The notes under the pieces were generated by a model. It saw nothing but the letters and a program-made list of their open reading frames with translations. It was not told the DNA's origin and searched no databases. Source: Chlorokybus atmophyticus (Eukaryota > Streptophyta > Chlorokybophyceae > Chlorokybales > Chlorokybaceae). Taken from it: a stretch of 64,000 nucleotides of DNA. Both the position numbers and the translations under genes were made by a program. Positions 20,195 through 32,760 of this stretch are shown here, piece after piece; the stretch's first letter is position 1; every line of letters starts with the position of its first letter. The stretch lies in contig RHPI01001116.1 of the NCBI GenBank assembly GCA_009103225.1, positions 561,729 through 625,728 of the forward strand, read 5' to 3'.

Positions 20195-21408
20195 TGCTTG
20201 ATATGGGATTGCATAGGTTGCATATTGTTTTACATTTGTGATATTTTGCGTTTTGTATTACATCGCATCACGATGTGAATGTGTGTGCCAAGTGTTTGCA
20301 CACACATTGCCCGTGTCATCGACGTAGGCGCACACAGCAACGGCACTGCGACAGGGAGTGCGGCGTGCTGTGCATATGCATGCTGCGCGCCGATGGGCGC
20401 AAACCCTAACGACGCAGTCGCGTTGAGCAGGGACGGCGCTGTCGTCCCTGGCGGCGGTGGTGTGGGCGGAGGGGGGGGAGTCCGTTGAGTCAGCTGACGC
20501 TGCTGCTGCTGCCTGCTGGATGATGGAGCCACTAACCAACGGCCGTGGTGCAGGTGATGCGCGTGCATGCATGCTTGTCTAACCGGGTTTGGGCTAGTAG
20601 TGAAGTCAGGTAGGTGGTAAGTAGGAAGAGCACCCGGTGGTGAATGCAAGTGTTGTGTGCTGTTGTGTGTGGTGTGCAATGCTTGCCTCACATTGTGATA
20701 CATGCCACAATCTGTGCATCCTATATTGTACACAGCTTACGTTGTAACAACAAAACATGTTTACATGTGTTGATGACATTGCACATGCATTCACATAATA
20801 GTAGCAATTGAAATGCGGCTATGGTGTTGGGCTATGCCCTTTGGGCAACAATACAAAGGTTTTACCCGAGCTATCGCCTGGCTATCTATTGTGTAGCTGG
20901 AACTTGCAACCTCTTGGAGGCATGCAAGCACAATTGCATAACCAATACTACGGGCTCGTTGCACTGGCTGCAAACCTGCTCTACTTGGGTTCGCAAACTC
21001 CGCATACTCCAAATGCAACCAACCTGCATTGCAGCAACAACCGTGTGAATACCCATTGTATAGGATATGCCTAGGACGTGCATGTGTGCAACAACGATCA
21101 CACTTGTACTGCAGCAGCAGTACAATGCGATGCAAATGTCGTGACTACTCAAATGCATAGCTGCACTTTCACATGTGAGTGCCGCTATTACATGCTTGAG
21201 CGCTTTACAACGTGAATGACAAACGCCATACAACTTTGTCTCTGTCCAAGACCCACAACCTGACACTGTGCTGTAACCCAAAGCGCAAAGTAAAAACGCA
21301 ATTGTAGCTGTACAAAGCGGCACGACCTAAGCAGTGTTCGAGCTGTTTTCCTACATGCGCCAGCCGAATTTAGGCCAGCTGGTACATTACTGAGATTCAC
21401 GACGATTC
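20195..21408. other. no supported gene
   Basis: After an AT-rich shoulder there is a G-rich stretch (20440-20490), a CTG run near 20500, and ACCCGGTGGTG at about 20632, a near-match to a dispersed motif seen at 30633, 32798, 37057 and 63990. Coding exons are not visible. The last ~200 bp should be the 3'UTR of the starch synthase-like gene. Confidence 0.45.
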
Positions 21409-24400
21409 TTATTGTCGCAGGGTTGCGTAGATGTCTGCATAGTTGTCACTGGCATTGGCTTCCCAGCTGAAGTCCATCAACATGGCGCGCACAACCAGAT
21501 CCCTCCAGCCACTTTTCTTTTCCCTCTGCAACCACAGAGCAAAGGTCAACAAGACTGTCCTTGCATAGCTGCAGAATTGCGTGGTGCAGCACTTACCATT
21601 CTGTTCAGTGCGCGCTCTAGTGACGAGCCCATGCTGTTGGCGTCTGTTCCATAGTATACAAATCCGTTTGTGTCGTGTGCGCCTAGGTTGGGGTCGTCCA
21701 CATCAAACACACTGCGCATCACCAACGTGCAAGTGTCAACACAAGAACGTAAGGTCAATACTACTATCCCCTCACAATTATGCAAAGAGAGCTCTACCTG
21801 TCATTCCAGCCGCTCACTTGCCGTGCAACAGGCACGGTCCCATATCGCATAGCAATCAGCTGCATGAGAACAGATGAGCAAATGTGTGACGGTAACTGCA
21901 GCAACTTCATGCATCAAACTGTAGCAGGATCTGATGTGCGCATGCTTGGGTGCGGCCTTGCCTGTGACTGATTGCTGGTGTCAGGTACAGGGAGCGCTAG
22001 TGCAATGTCACCGCCAGCTGTCAACAGGCGAGCAGTTGCTTCGTCGTACCTGGCTATCATGCGGACACCATCTTCTGGCTGCGCAGCGACGGATGTGATG
22101 GATACTATTCTGCACTATCAGTCGTTGAGCCACACAGTAACATGTGATGCAAATGCGCACCTGATACCCTCGTGCAAGTTCTTCCAGCGCCACCTGAACC
22201 TTAGGTTGCCGACTCGAACCCATAACAACAATCTGTCCAAACACAACAGTGGCATCAGCTGCCATCAGCTGCTATTGCAGTCAAGCTTGCAAGCGCACAC
22301 AACCGCCCACACTTTTGCTCGTGCATACACACGCACACATGCCAACACGCACACACGCGGATACACAGGTTTTTGTTTGTTGGACTGTCTTAAGCAGCGT
22401 ACCTGTGCTCCATGACGCGATACACGTTCCATCGCAGCTCGAAGCAGGTCAAAGTGCTCCTCAGTGAGAGCACGCGAAACGCAAACCACAAGCGGAATGT
22501 CAGGGTCCACCAGAAGCCCCATGCGCTCCTGAACAACTGCTTTGCAGCGTGCCTTGCCCGCAAGATCCTCCACACTGTAGTTGGCTGGCAGCGAGGTATC
22601 TGTGGCAGGATTCCACTTGTTCTCGTCCAGCCCATTAAGAACGCCAACAAACTTCTGTCTGAGGTGCATACGGCCTTGCGTCAGCTCACAACTGCGCATG
22701 TGTATACGTGCAGTGACAACACTCCCTGCATGTAATGCAACATACAACCCCAAGCATTGCGTGGGGGAACAATACTTGCCGGTGATCGTTCAGTGTCGTA
22801 TGCAAGCCATGGCCGCCTTCAGAAGTCAGAGACTCGTTGACAATCATCGCCGAGAGTGTGGTGATCTTGTTGGAGAACACAATGCCTCCTTTGACGAGGT
22901 TGACTCGGTCATGGAAATGATTGTCCTGAAGGCGATCAGGCTGGCATAGTCTTCCTGGATCAAGCCCAACAGCTGACAGCTGATCGGCTGGGACTGACAA
23001 TTGATACCGAAAATCGTGGCAAGTGAACACAATGCGTGAGTGATCCATGCCCTGCAAGTCGCAACCATGTCTCAATTACAGTCATTCACAAATTCTTATG
23101 CCTCTTCCTGATAAAGTACGTGGGAGACTCACCGCAGGAGCGTACACATCCCAGTACAAAGGAGCGACCAGGGCCGTCTGCCAGTTGTGTATATGAATGA
23201 TGTCTTCTCTTCTTCCAAGCTTGGACAGCAGCTCCAGGGCAGCTCTTGAAAAATAAGCAAATCTGTCGAAGTCATCCTCACAGCCATACAGTTGACCTGA
23301 ACATCGCAAAAGCAAGGTTGTTCGCCTCACCTCATTTATGACTCTACAGTCTGCAGGTGACATGTTCACAGCTGGTACCTCGACTAAAGAAAGCAGCGGG
23401 ATGGAGTGGCTCTATGAAGAAAACTGGTAAGCCGCCAACAACGCCTGTCCACACCCGGTTCTGATGCCAATCCCCTTGGTAGAATGAGAAGAGCTTGAAC
23501 TCCATGGGATGGAAGTCCTCTATCTGACTTTCATCCAGCGTATCGTACCTGACAGAGTGCGACTGTGTCTTGCACAATGCCAAGACACTCCCTGGAACTA
23601 GACCCTTACAACAATGCTTCAACTACACATATTACGTACTTGGGCATAATGATCTCAACTTGGTGGCCCTTTCGCTGCAAAGCCTGAGACAGCCCTGTGA
23701 TGCTGTCTGCAAGCGCACCCTGACATGCAACGGGAGCCAGTTCTGTGCAGATCTGCACCACGCGAAATACCGGCTTCTTCAGCTTTTGCAGCGCGGCTCG
23801 CAACTGGCCTGCAATGACCGACCGCTCCGACCCAGCCACCTCAGCGTACATCTGGAAACATAATTTCAATGGTCCTTTAAGCTGATTTCTGGAGAGCCAT
23901 GCCCTCGCCTGCCTGACAACATGGCCAACGAGCCTCACCTGTCCAACAATACGATCCTGCTGCCACGCTTTCACGCGAAGTTCCTGCGCCTCCTCCCACT
24001 GAAGCAATCCGTCCATGCACAGGGAGTCGATTTGCAAATGAAGGCTTGACCACACGCCGGGCGGGATAGCCTGCATCAATGGATTGCACCTAAGTATGCT
24101 GCTGTTGTTCAAGCATATAAGGCGAGACTGGCCAGCCAGGACAACCTACCTGTCCAGGAGCTGCTCCTGTGGCCACACCTACTCTGTCAGCTGGCAGTTC
24201 TGGCACTGAAAGCTGCTGAGCACAAGGATCAAAATGCACGGTCAGAAGCACAAGCTGTCCAGCATAGAAATACTGCGTCTCAATTGCACAAGACATACTT
24301 GATCCACACTGCCACACAACAACAAATCCCGACTTACCTGCTGTGCCTGGTATGACTGAACCCTCCTTTCAAGCTCGTGCAGTTGCTGCTCGAACTCGGC

Positions 24401-25379
24401 ACGGTCACCATCCATTTGCTTCACGCGGGCCGCTAGAGTCTCATTCAACTTCTTTTCGCGTTGAAGCTCTTGGACAGCGAGGAGCCGGTTGCGATTCAAC
24501 TCCAATATGTCTGCAAGCGCGCACAGGTTCAGCTGTGCAAACAAGGACATCTACAGATGTGTGCAATGATGGCATTGTATGCATACTTTGCTGCGCATCC
24601 CGGAAGTACTGAATCATATCGTCGGGCAGCTCGCCGGCTCCAAGCTGCTGCACCAGGTCTTGAGGTTCATACTGGACATCAATGCCGTCGCCCATCCTTA
24701 ACGAGTTCACCTGTTTATTGATAAAGAAGTTAGCAACACCACGTGTATGCAAGTAATCCGACACTTTGTGTATCCAACCCAGCACACAAGCTATCTGGCG
24801 TTTCGGGGAATATGCAGCACCATCACCACCAAGGACTGCGGGCACTACTAACCTCATGGTTCTTCACCGCATCGTACTGACCGCTGCACGACAACAACAC
24901 AGGATGTGACTCTAAAGGAAATGTAACACAGCATCGTTAGGGATGCATGCAACGTAGTGGGCTCAGAGCTGTCGGCCATATGCAATCCGTTCGTAGTGAG
25001 TTGGCCAAACATGCACAACCACAATTGCAACAGCACTGCCGTATTCTTGCGGGGTTGAGAAATGAAGCTCGTGCATTTAAAACTTCGTTTGACGGTCGAA
25101 GGGGTGAGCAATGAACGGACACTACAAAACGCTGGCCAGACTCAACAGAATGCATGCAGCGTTGCCGTTCTGTGCGAAGTGCAACCGGCCAAGTGCAAAA
25201 ATAAATCTATATATAACCTACCTTGGTCCAGCTTGCGCAACTGCTTGAAACCGTCCCCTGGGCAAGCCTGGCCTTCCTCTCGCGTGCAATGCTGTACGCT
25301 GCACCGGCAGCCCTTTGAAAGAGGAGCCGCGTGCCACAGCGGACGACGAGGTAGCTGCCGCAGCAGCCCTGTAAGCCAT
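21409..25379 (-). CDS. starch synthase III-like protein with degraded active site
   Basis: Sixteen exons from 25222-25379 to 21409-21525 join in frame, total 2271 nt, 756 residues. The N-terminus is a plausible plastid leader (MAYRAAAAATSSSAVARGSS). A coiled coil (LELNRNRLLAVQELQREKKL) and a short segment resembling the start of a CBM53 module follow. The GT5 domain matches SSIII by signature: VVQICTELAPVA, FRFAYFSRAALE-like DRFAYFSRAALE, HNWQTALVAPLYWD, FTCHDFRYQ, GLHTTLN, LNGLDENKWNPATD and DSVFDVDD. However, the ADP-glucose-binding K-V-G-G-L is CQGAL here, the C-terminal K-T-G-G-L is QVSGW, and the loop that normally carries F-E-P-C-G-L is absent between exons 13 and 14. Known starch synthases need these residues, so it is probably non-catalytic, perhaps a scaffold or regulator of starch granules. 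That role is inference. Confidence 0.85.
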
Positions 25380-26326
25380 GCTGGCAACCACCGGCAAGCT
25401 GTCTCTCAACCACTCGGCTCAGCTCAATGCACTGAGCTCACTCAGCCTTGCCGGCAGCTGACCATCCAAACCGTTGTAGACTCGGCTTCCGCAATAGCTA
25501 CTCCTGCAATCAACTACAGCCCTAGCCACGACCACCACCTTGCCGCCACCGCAGGCCAGCGCAGCAGGCTGGCGGAATGCTGCTGCATGTCGCCAGCTGT
25601 ACGCTCCAACGCTGTACAGGAAACCCCGGCTAAGAAGCTGTTACCGGTTGACTAATTCCCGACGTCAAACCGCAAACCGGCAGGATCTCGATGCTTGCTT
25701 AACCCCACAATGCTGCCAGTTGTTCGCAGGCAGAGGTGCGGGAAAACGCTTCTAACCAGACCGTATGGTTGAACCTGATCGCGGCTAGTGACAGAGCGGA
25801 AGGCGTCACTTTTTGTCACGGAAACGAGATATCGGCCGCGGTGCTGCGACGCAGGCCCGTGGCGCAGTGGTCGAAAGATACGATTCCGCGGTCTATGGCA
25901 GCCTGTGTACTCTTTGATATCGGTGTGGTGGTGTGGATATCTGGGCAAGTTAGGGCTTATAGGCATTGCCGCCACCATCTTTGCGCATGGCCGCCGCCGC
26001 CGTCACTGCGGTGGCGATGTCGTCGATCACGTCGCTGCCGCCGCCCTGGAGCGCCGCTGGGTGGTTGAGCCGCCGGATGTTTGGGCCACCTGTGTCTTGG
26101 GCCAGGCTTGCACTGGCCAGCCGCACGGCCCTGTTCTGCTGCGGATCTCAAGAACTGAGTGCACGAGCCTGAGGTGAAAATGTAAGCTCGGACCGAGGCG
26201 AAACACTTAAGCTGCTTCCTCCAGAATTATAGTAAGTGCCTTTACGTTTGTTTGCCTTATCCGCCTGCCGTGCTTTACAGCGCTTGTGCATGCCGTGCCG
26301 TGCTGAGTCGTTTGCCACACTGCTTG
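25380..26326. other. 5' region of the starch synthase-like gene
   Basis: Promoter and 5'UTR of the minus-strand gene are expected in the first few hundred bases. GC-rich frames at 25700-26170 on both strands lack recognisable motifs and look like chance openings. Confidence 0.4.
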
Positions 26327-26427
26327 CTGTCGCGAGTGATGATGAAGAACATGATCCCAGCTCATTCCGAGCTTCGGCGTTGAGGTGAAACGTGTTCGCG
26401 TCTTCGGACGCGCATCTGATGCGACAG
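26327..26427 (+). ncRNA. box C/D-like structured RNA, copy 1
   Basis: A 7-bp perfect terminal stem (CTGTCGC 26327-26333 with GCGACAG 26421-26427) encloses a box C (TGATGAT at 26337-26343) and a box D (CTGA at 26416-26419). Inside are two further stems: AGCTC/GAGCT and CGCGTC-TTCG-GACGCG. The internal structure leaves little free guide sequence, so it may be a structural rather than a methylation-guide snoRNA. A related copy lies 292 bp downstream. Confidence 0.5.
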
Positions 26428-26618
26428 ACCTAGCATAGCGATTCTTGTTTGTCCTACCAAGGCGTCGTGCGTCAATAGTCTTTGGGTCCATTGACACTGA
26501 CCGTACCACTTGCGTTGCTCCCCTGTGTCCACAGCAGTAACAATACTTCTGTTGCAAGGGCACTGCGCCGCTTGCATGCATGGGCACTGCTGGGTCGTCA
26601 TGTGTTTGAACTAGATGA

Positions 26619-26713
26619 CTGTCGCGAGTGATGATCATGAACAATCCCAGCTCTCCGAGCTACGGCGCTGAGGTGAAAGATGTTCTCGTCTAAAGACGTT
26701 GATCTGATGCGAC
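26619..26713 (+). ncRNA. box C/D-like structured RNA, copy 2
   Basis: Diverged copy of 26327-26427. The terminal stem is shorter (GTCGC with GCGAC). Box C (TGATGAT) and box D (CTGA at 26704-26707) are kept, as is the AGCTC/GAGCT stem. The distal hairpin is CGTC-TAAA-GACG in place of CGCGTC-TTCG-GACGCG, so pairing is kept although loop and stem bases changed. This pattern suggests selection on RNA structure. Confidence 0.5.
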
Positions 26714-29215
26714 TCAAAGCAGCGTGCAGTGTTGAAAGTGCCTTGTCGCATGTGCATATAATCCCGCTCCTTCATACTTGGGTATAGACAAAGGTGGCAG
26801 AGTTCCTGGTCACTTGATATGCGTAGATGTGGGTCTGCTCGAACACACGACAAGCACAACAGAGTTGAAATGTCGCTGAGTTGCGTTCTTTGGCACAGAA
26901 TGGCAACATCCCTGTTGGCATAGCTCCATGGTACTCCATGGTAACAGGGTTGAGGATTCATCTGGTCGTATCCACTCCGCACCATTGCTATCGAGGTGAG
27001 CATGCGTGTCTCCGCAGCGCTGCTTGCTGTTGACCTCACCATGTGCACTGATGTGACCTCTGGTTGGTCACTCTGATTTACCGATGCTTGAAACACCAGG
27101 TTCAATGTGGCTGTGTTCTGGGCTTACTCATACTGTGGGCAGCACTCAATTGAGTCTGGTGTGTCAGCATGCTGTAAGCAGATACATGTAACTGACTTAG
27201 CTGCAATCATGCCGGGCAGGTGCTGGACTATCAATACACCGCGCTCAGTGCGGAGGCTGCTACATCAGCCTCGTGTCTGGAGGCCAACTGCCAGTGTGCA
27301 GACATCCTGTGATGCATGAAGCAATGGATATATCACCATGGCAACAGAGCTGGAGACAGTGGGGTGTGCGCACATGCCCGTGCTGACACTGCAATGTGTT
27401 GCGCAAACAAGCACAAGCAGAAGTTGTTCAGGTTATTGTACAGGTTGCATGTGTGCACTGAGCGCTTTGATACAAGTTACACATCACACCCTCAAGCTGC
27501 TTGCCCTGCTGCATGCACATTACTTGACGCTTGCATAAATTTGCGCGTGCCTTGTGCAGTAGATGCTTTTTGCATGGCAGTCATGTGCACTGCGGACATG
27601 CTGTGCTTCGTGCATAATAGGGGAACAGTTGCAACAAATGTAGCCTCCATACCCATGCCTGTCACAGTAGCAACAACCATCACAACCCCATACCACCCAC
27701 CGTTGGTGAGGCAGAACCGCGCTATGTGTACCATGTCGAGGGTATTAGCTGCGTGCAACGCATGCCACGAACAGCATATGTGACAGCGCAGCTGGCAGCC
27801 GCATGCCACCAGCCAGCGCCACCATCAGCATACATAACATGCATGGCCATCACACACAATGGTGTTGCGCATTGTTTACGCATGCACCTTTAACACGCCC
27901 GTATAGAAGTCCCAAGCTTCAATGCAGCACTGAGTGTTTTGCCTTCGGCCAGCATGCATCGGCGCTTGCACAACCAACTTGCAGCCAACGCAGACATCAG
28001 CCATGTTTGACCACCGGGTATGTACATGGGTGGCGTAGAGTAGTGACGCCACAGCATACAGTACTGTAGTGTGTCAACTGCACGGCATTGTAATGTGCCT
28101 GTCGTATGCATGCAAATTGCAAACGACTACTGCTTATCATCATTTTGGTGCCTTTGCACAATGGAAACAAGCAGACAGCAAGCAGTCCTGCGCAGCATGG
28201 AGACGTGCACCCGCGGCTAATCTAGCCTACCATCTTTTGTACATTGACAGTACCAGGTGCTCATCCTTTGACACTAGGGAAGAAATTACTAGGACGACAC
28301 ATATTACAGTCATTTTTTGCGCACAGACTCTGATTACAACTCCAACCATTGCCTTTTGGATGGGCCAGCTCCTCAGCATGTTGCGTGCAGCGGTCTTGTC
28401 AAGGTCCGCTACCACCGCTGCGGCTTGCAGGGCGCAGGGCGGCGGCGGCGGCGGCGGCGATGGTGGGAGGGGCAGAGGAGGGCTGCTGGCCGATTGCTAC
28501 TAACGAGGCGGAGAATGGAACACAGCCCCAAGTTACCAAGGAGGAGAAGCTGGTGTTTGAGCCCGGCTGTAGTCTTCAGGTGGTCCATAGTCGCTTGCAC
28601 CACCAGCGCTGCCGTGCTGCTTGAACAGGTGCTGCCCTCGGTCTGGACTGCTTGCTTAGCAGCGTGTTCAGTTAGGGTGCGTGCTACTTGTTGTTTCGGG
28701 CTGGTCTTGGCCTCTTGTCCATCAGCTGTACATCCCCTGGCCCCTATCTGAGCAACAGCAATTGCATGATGCACAAGCTGCATGCTGTTTATATGCTTAC
28801 TGCTGTTACTAGACCCTTAGTTACAACGTTCATGGCATGGCAAGTGATGGCGTTCTGGTGTGCTGTGTCCTACAGCTGTGGGCATGCACTCCTGGAGCGC
28901 ATGCTCCCCATGTTGAACGGTATGTCAATGTGTTCTCCCAGAGTCTCGTAGACGCAAGTGTACACGTAATCGTTGCAACTTTTGCTATCGTTAGCTGATC
29001 CATGCCCTCATGGTGATGTGCTTTGCATTGTCTAGAGCTCGCCCCATCCAGTGCATTGGTGCACAGCTGTCTCAGCTGCAGATTGGCTTCCACTTGACTT
29101 GATATTAGCGCGCCGTAACTCGCGATTGTTGTTAGTGTGTCGTTTATGTCTGAGCGCGCGTGTATGTGTCTGTTTGTTACCATGTGCGTTCTTAACATAA
29201 GGTTCGACGTTGCAG
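26714..29215. other. no supported gene
   Basis: There are several frames of 60-150 codons on both strands, without motifs or a consistent exon chain. GGC/GCC-rich sequence occurs at 28437-28480. The last ~200 bp before 29216 should contain the promoter of the F-box-like gene. Confidence 0.4.
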
Positions 29216-30328
29216 ATGGCGAGCAACCAACACACAGACGCCTCCACATTCCTGGAGATGGTCGGCAATGGGGTCCTAGGCGAGATCTTATCCTCGGCAT
29301 GTGAGGGCGACATACGCAATGCTGCGCATTTGATGCTGGTATGCAAGCGCTTTGCAGCCGTGTTGCGTGTGACACCCTCAGCGTGGACAAACAGCTGCTG
29401 CAGCACAGACAACCAGACCACTCTCAGCTGCTCTTCAGTTTATCAGCTGCTTCATTACGCCCCCGAGTATGTCAAGAACAGCCTGAAGCACCTCAGCAAT
29501 GACCAGTTGGCATGCGCCCGGCAGCAAACTCCATCGCCCCAGCCTATGTGCTGCTGCTTGTTTTCCAACACAGCCAGCGTTGGTAATTTTCTTCCTCGGC
29601 TGCAAACAATCGCGCTGAACCTCGCATGCAGGGCTTTCCTCCCGCATGAAGACGCATACCTCCAGCGGTTCGGCAGCATGCCTGCTCTCAAAAGCATCAC
29701 GCTGAACAACATGGCGGGGGCGGGCTATGGCGCAGTGCATTTTGATGTACAATTCTCCAGCTACGAGTTGCTGCAAGAGTTGAACCTTACCTTTGTAAAT
29801 CGCGTGTGGTTGCAGTCCTTGAACAAATTGGCTTCACTCAAAACACTTCAATTGTGGGCTGTTGCCCCCGTGTTGCAAGGTCTATTGCCGCCCGGCCTCG
29901 AACGGCTCTATATACAGGGCTGGGACATGAACTGTGGTGGGTTGTTTTACGATGACAATCCCATTGAAGTCTTTGCTCGCCAGCTCTGCAGAATTCATTC
30001 TGTGCTGGTTGTCATCAGCGACTCTCAGTTCGATGAGATCCGATATGCGTTGGATGGAGCCAATCACCTGTATGTGTTGACCTTGTTCACGAGTGAGGCC
30101 AACCGTGACAGCAGCTACAATGGCTATGTATTCACCGCAGACATGCATCAAGAGGTCTTCAAGCTGCTGCCAGAGTGCCCGCAGCTGGGGTTTGCGACTG
30201 TTCAGCGAGGCAACCGTTCCTGTACCTGCACCCTGCCCAACCCACTTGACACTGGCGCTGTTTTGTCAGGTGATGCGCACCGTTCGCGACTAGCAGCAAA
30301 GGTACAGCTGGCTATGAGGGAAGTGTAG
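29216..30328 (+). CDS. F-box-like protein with leucine-rich segments
   Basis: A single-exon frame starting at ATG 29216, 370 residues. Residues ~15-55 resemble an F-box: a start like NGVLGEILSSACEGD, the core LMLVCKRFAAVL and a closing PSAW. Loose leucine-rich segments follow (LQELNLTFVNRVWLQSLNKL, LKTLQLW, LERLYIQGW), as in substrate receptors of SCF ubiquitin ligases. Neighbouring host genes have many introns, so an intronless gene suggests retrotransposition or a fast-evolving family. The F-box call is by eye and moderately sure; the LRR units are irregular. An upstream exon cannot be excluded because an acceptor-like TTGCAG directly precedes the ATG. Confidence 0.6.
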   Translation: MASNQHTDASTFLEMVGNGVLGEILSSACEGDIRNAAHLMLVCKRFAAVLRVTPSAWTNSCCSTDNQTTLSCSSVYQLLHYAPEYVKNSLKHLSNDQLACARQQTPSPQPMCCCLFSNTASVGNFLPRLQTIALNLACRAFLPHEDAYLQRFGSMPALKSITLNNMAGAGYGAVHFDVQFSSYELLQELNLTFVNRVWLQSLNKLASLKTLQLWAVAPVLQGLLPPGLERLYIQGWDMNCGGLFYDDNPIEVFARQLCRIHSVLVVISDSQFDEIRYALDGANHLYVLTLFTSEANRDSSYNGYVFTADMHQEVFKLLPECPQLGFATVQRGNRSCTCTLPNPLDTGAVLSGDAHRSRLAAKVQLAMREV

Positions 30329-31508
30329 GTGAAGGCAGGCTGTCAAACCATGCGTTTGACACCCTGCTAGGCGCTTGCGCAAGCGTGGCGTGCTGAGCGT
30401 CAGGGGTTGTGAATGCTGTGCGACCGGTGTGGCGTGGCAGCTGCAAACACCCATGTATACATAGCAGTGCTGCTGTTGCTGTAAATATCAATGTGACCGA
30501 TCTCTGGATTTTGCTTCTTGGGTGTATAGTATACAGTGTACATAATGTGGAGTAGGATTGCCTTGCATCGCACATGCAACGACAACAGTCGCATACTGGC
30601 ACACTGGCGTAACTACTTGGTGTGATTACTTAGCCCGGTGGTGTATATACTGGCTGGTGTCTGCGTCTCACGTGTGCTATGCATGTGACTTGCGCTGTTG
30701 GGTGCGATACACCTTGTGCATGCCGCTAGTTGTGCCTTAGACCTTCATCATACACTGTAGGCAACAACAACAATTACATGTTCCAGCACCGGGGTCAACA
30801 CCACGGTGAATGTCTAGGTCAAGTCTGCAGTGCATACGGTATAATAGACACGCGAAGTGGAACAACATCGCGAGCAAATCACCTATGCCAGCAAAGGCAC
30901 GACAATTTTAGCCAGGGGGCATAGCTTACAACCTCTCAACCTTGCCTACATACAACCCACTACTTACGTGAATGCGAATGTATGCAAGTGCTGTGCACCC
31001 AGCCGCAGCAAAGAAGGAAGGAGCAAGCGCGTAACAACCTGCAGCAGCCGAGGAGAAGAGAAAGGCTGTTAGTGAGTGTGGGCGTGCAGGGCGCTTGTGA
31101 CAGGCGCAATGTGTGTGTAGCGTGCTGTGCGTGCGTGCTGGTGCAGCGCGACAACCCCCCGCGCCTACTGCCCCAACCTCACCGCCAAACTCTGCCACAA
31201 CAACAACGACGAAGACACACTGCGCCAGTTAAAGTGTCGCAATGAGGGTTAGGTTAGTAGCCGTTTGTGCAAATTGCCCACGCACTCACAATGCTCACTC
31301 ACTCACACACAATGCCATTGTCCATCACAGCATGCATAGACATGCATAGACATGCACAACAACAGCATGACAGAATGAGCACTACAGCACAACAGCATGA
31401 GCAAGCACGACCTGACTCTGCATGTGCGGGCACTATTGTGCTCCCCGCACCATGTCACAACAACTTACCTGCATGACCTGTTGTTGGTGAAGATGCCGTT
31501 TGTTGTGA
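30329..31508. other. no supported gene; one copy of a dispersed motif
   Basis: Holds the 3'UTR of the F-box-like gene and a GCCCGGTGGT copy at 30633-30642. This motif recurs at 32798-32807, so the two direct copies bracket the decayed reverse transcriptase (about 2.2 kb). No coding sequence is recognised. Confidence 0.45.
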
Positions 31509-32760
31509 TCACCTCCGTGTAACACCCTCCCTCAACCCCCTGCAAACCAACCAGAACAAGTACAACCCAGAACACTCATACCAGTACTTATTACCCAGCA
31601 CACGCTGCAGACGTGCAGTCAACTTTTGTTGGCTGCAACCTGCAGCGAGTAGAGTGTCAATCAACATGACCAGCACGTGTACAAAGTGTGCTTTGTAGGT
31701 AGTGATACGCATGAAGCGATGTGCTTGAGACACCGCAATGTTCAGCTTCGCTGACGTGGCCACATTTGATATCGGGTGTGGTGCTCGGTGTACATGGATG
31801 TCTACAAACACTGGCTGCGTGAGCTTGTTGTACACACATGTACAAATACCAACATCCCTCGTGTGAAATCTGGTGAGGTCCAAGTATGGTACTGTGACGC
31901 CAGACGCTGTCCTGGCTTGTGCGAAGGATGCCTTGGGGTACAAACCCCAAGCCAATGCAACATCAGACATGTACATGAAAGACTCGAACTCAGGCACATC
32001 AACGACAACCAGATCATCCACATATCGCAGGATGGCACGAGCATACCGCACCAATAAAGGCCTGTCCACCAATAGCTGCAGTCTGCGTAGTCAGCGTAGC
32101 TCGAACCCCAGCAAGTGAATGTTAGCCAAATAAACACCTGCATTGTTACCCTTGGGAATGCCCACACACTGTCTGTGGACCTTGTTGGTAGCAGTCTGCA
32201 CATAGAGGTTATCAGAAACAATGCCAACAGATCATACAGCAATTGTGCTGTAGACACTTTGGTCCCCTCCGAGTATGGTGTGGGTCCTGGTAACCAATGA
32301 GCCGTGGTCTTGCCATTAGTGACCTTGATATGCAAAGATGACCTCCTGTTAACATCTCGCTGGTACGCAATAACCTCATCCACCACAAAGCGTATTCATT
32401 CAGCAGCGAATCCGCATGCACAATGTTAGTGTACAAAGTGGCAAAGTCATACGTCTGCTTACCCAGGTGCTCACACTTCTGTCGTGCAGTGCGTGTGGTA
32501 TTGAAGTGTTGTTGCAGCCTTGTGAAGCCAGCAGCATCGTGCAACACCTAGGACTGTGCAGCCCCTTCACCTGTCACCATGCTCCATAATATGTCAGTGG
32601 CAGGCATGCACGCTTTGTAAGCTCGAGACAACCACTTAGACACATCAGATAAGGTTGTGTCAAAAGCAGCTGCAATGAAACGCAGCTTGGGTGGTGCCTT
32701 GTGCATGCTTGACTGACAGGGTGCGGTAGATGTAGGGTAGGGGTAGGAGGTAGGTAGCAC
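31509..32760 (-). pseudogene. decayed Penelope-like reverse transcriptase
   Basis: Conserved reverse transcriptase blocks appear in order on the minus strand in shifting frames: KAPPKLRFIAAAFDTTLS (32.7 kb), YDFATLYTNI (motif A, 32.4 kb), QCVGIPKGNNAG (motif B, 32.15 kb), RYVDDLVVV (catalytic Asp pair, ~32.0 kb) and YLDLTRFHTRDVG. The thumb-like segment QAHRFMRITTYKAHFVHVL follows. An in-frame TAG (32548-32550) and at least two frameshifts show that it is dead. The RYVDD and LYTNI forms fit Penelope-like elements better than LINEs or LTR elements. No attached GIY-YIG domain is visible. A related thumb fragment lies at 37565-37903. Confidence 0.65.

Noticed and set aside
25860-25930. tRNA-like start (GCCCGTGGCGCAGTGGTCGAAAG)
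   Set aside because: No T-arm, anticodon stem or acceptor pairing could be built.
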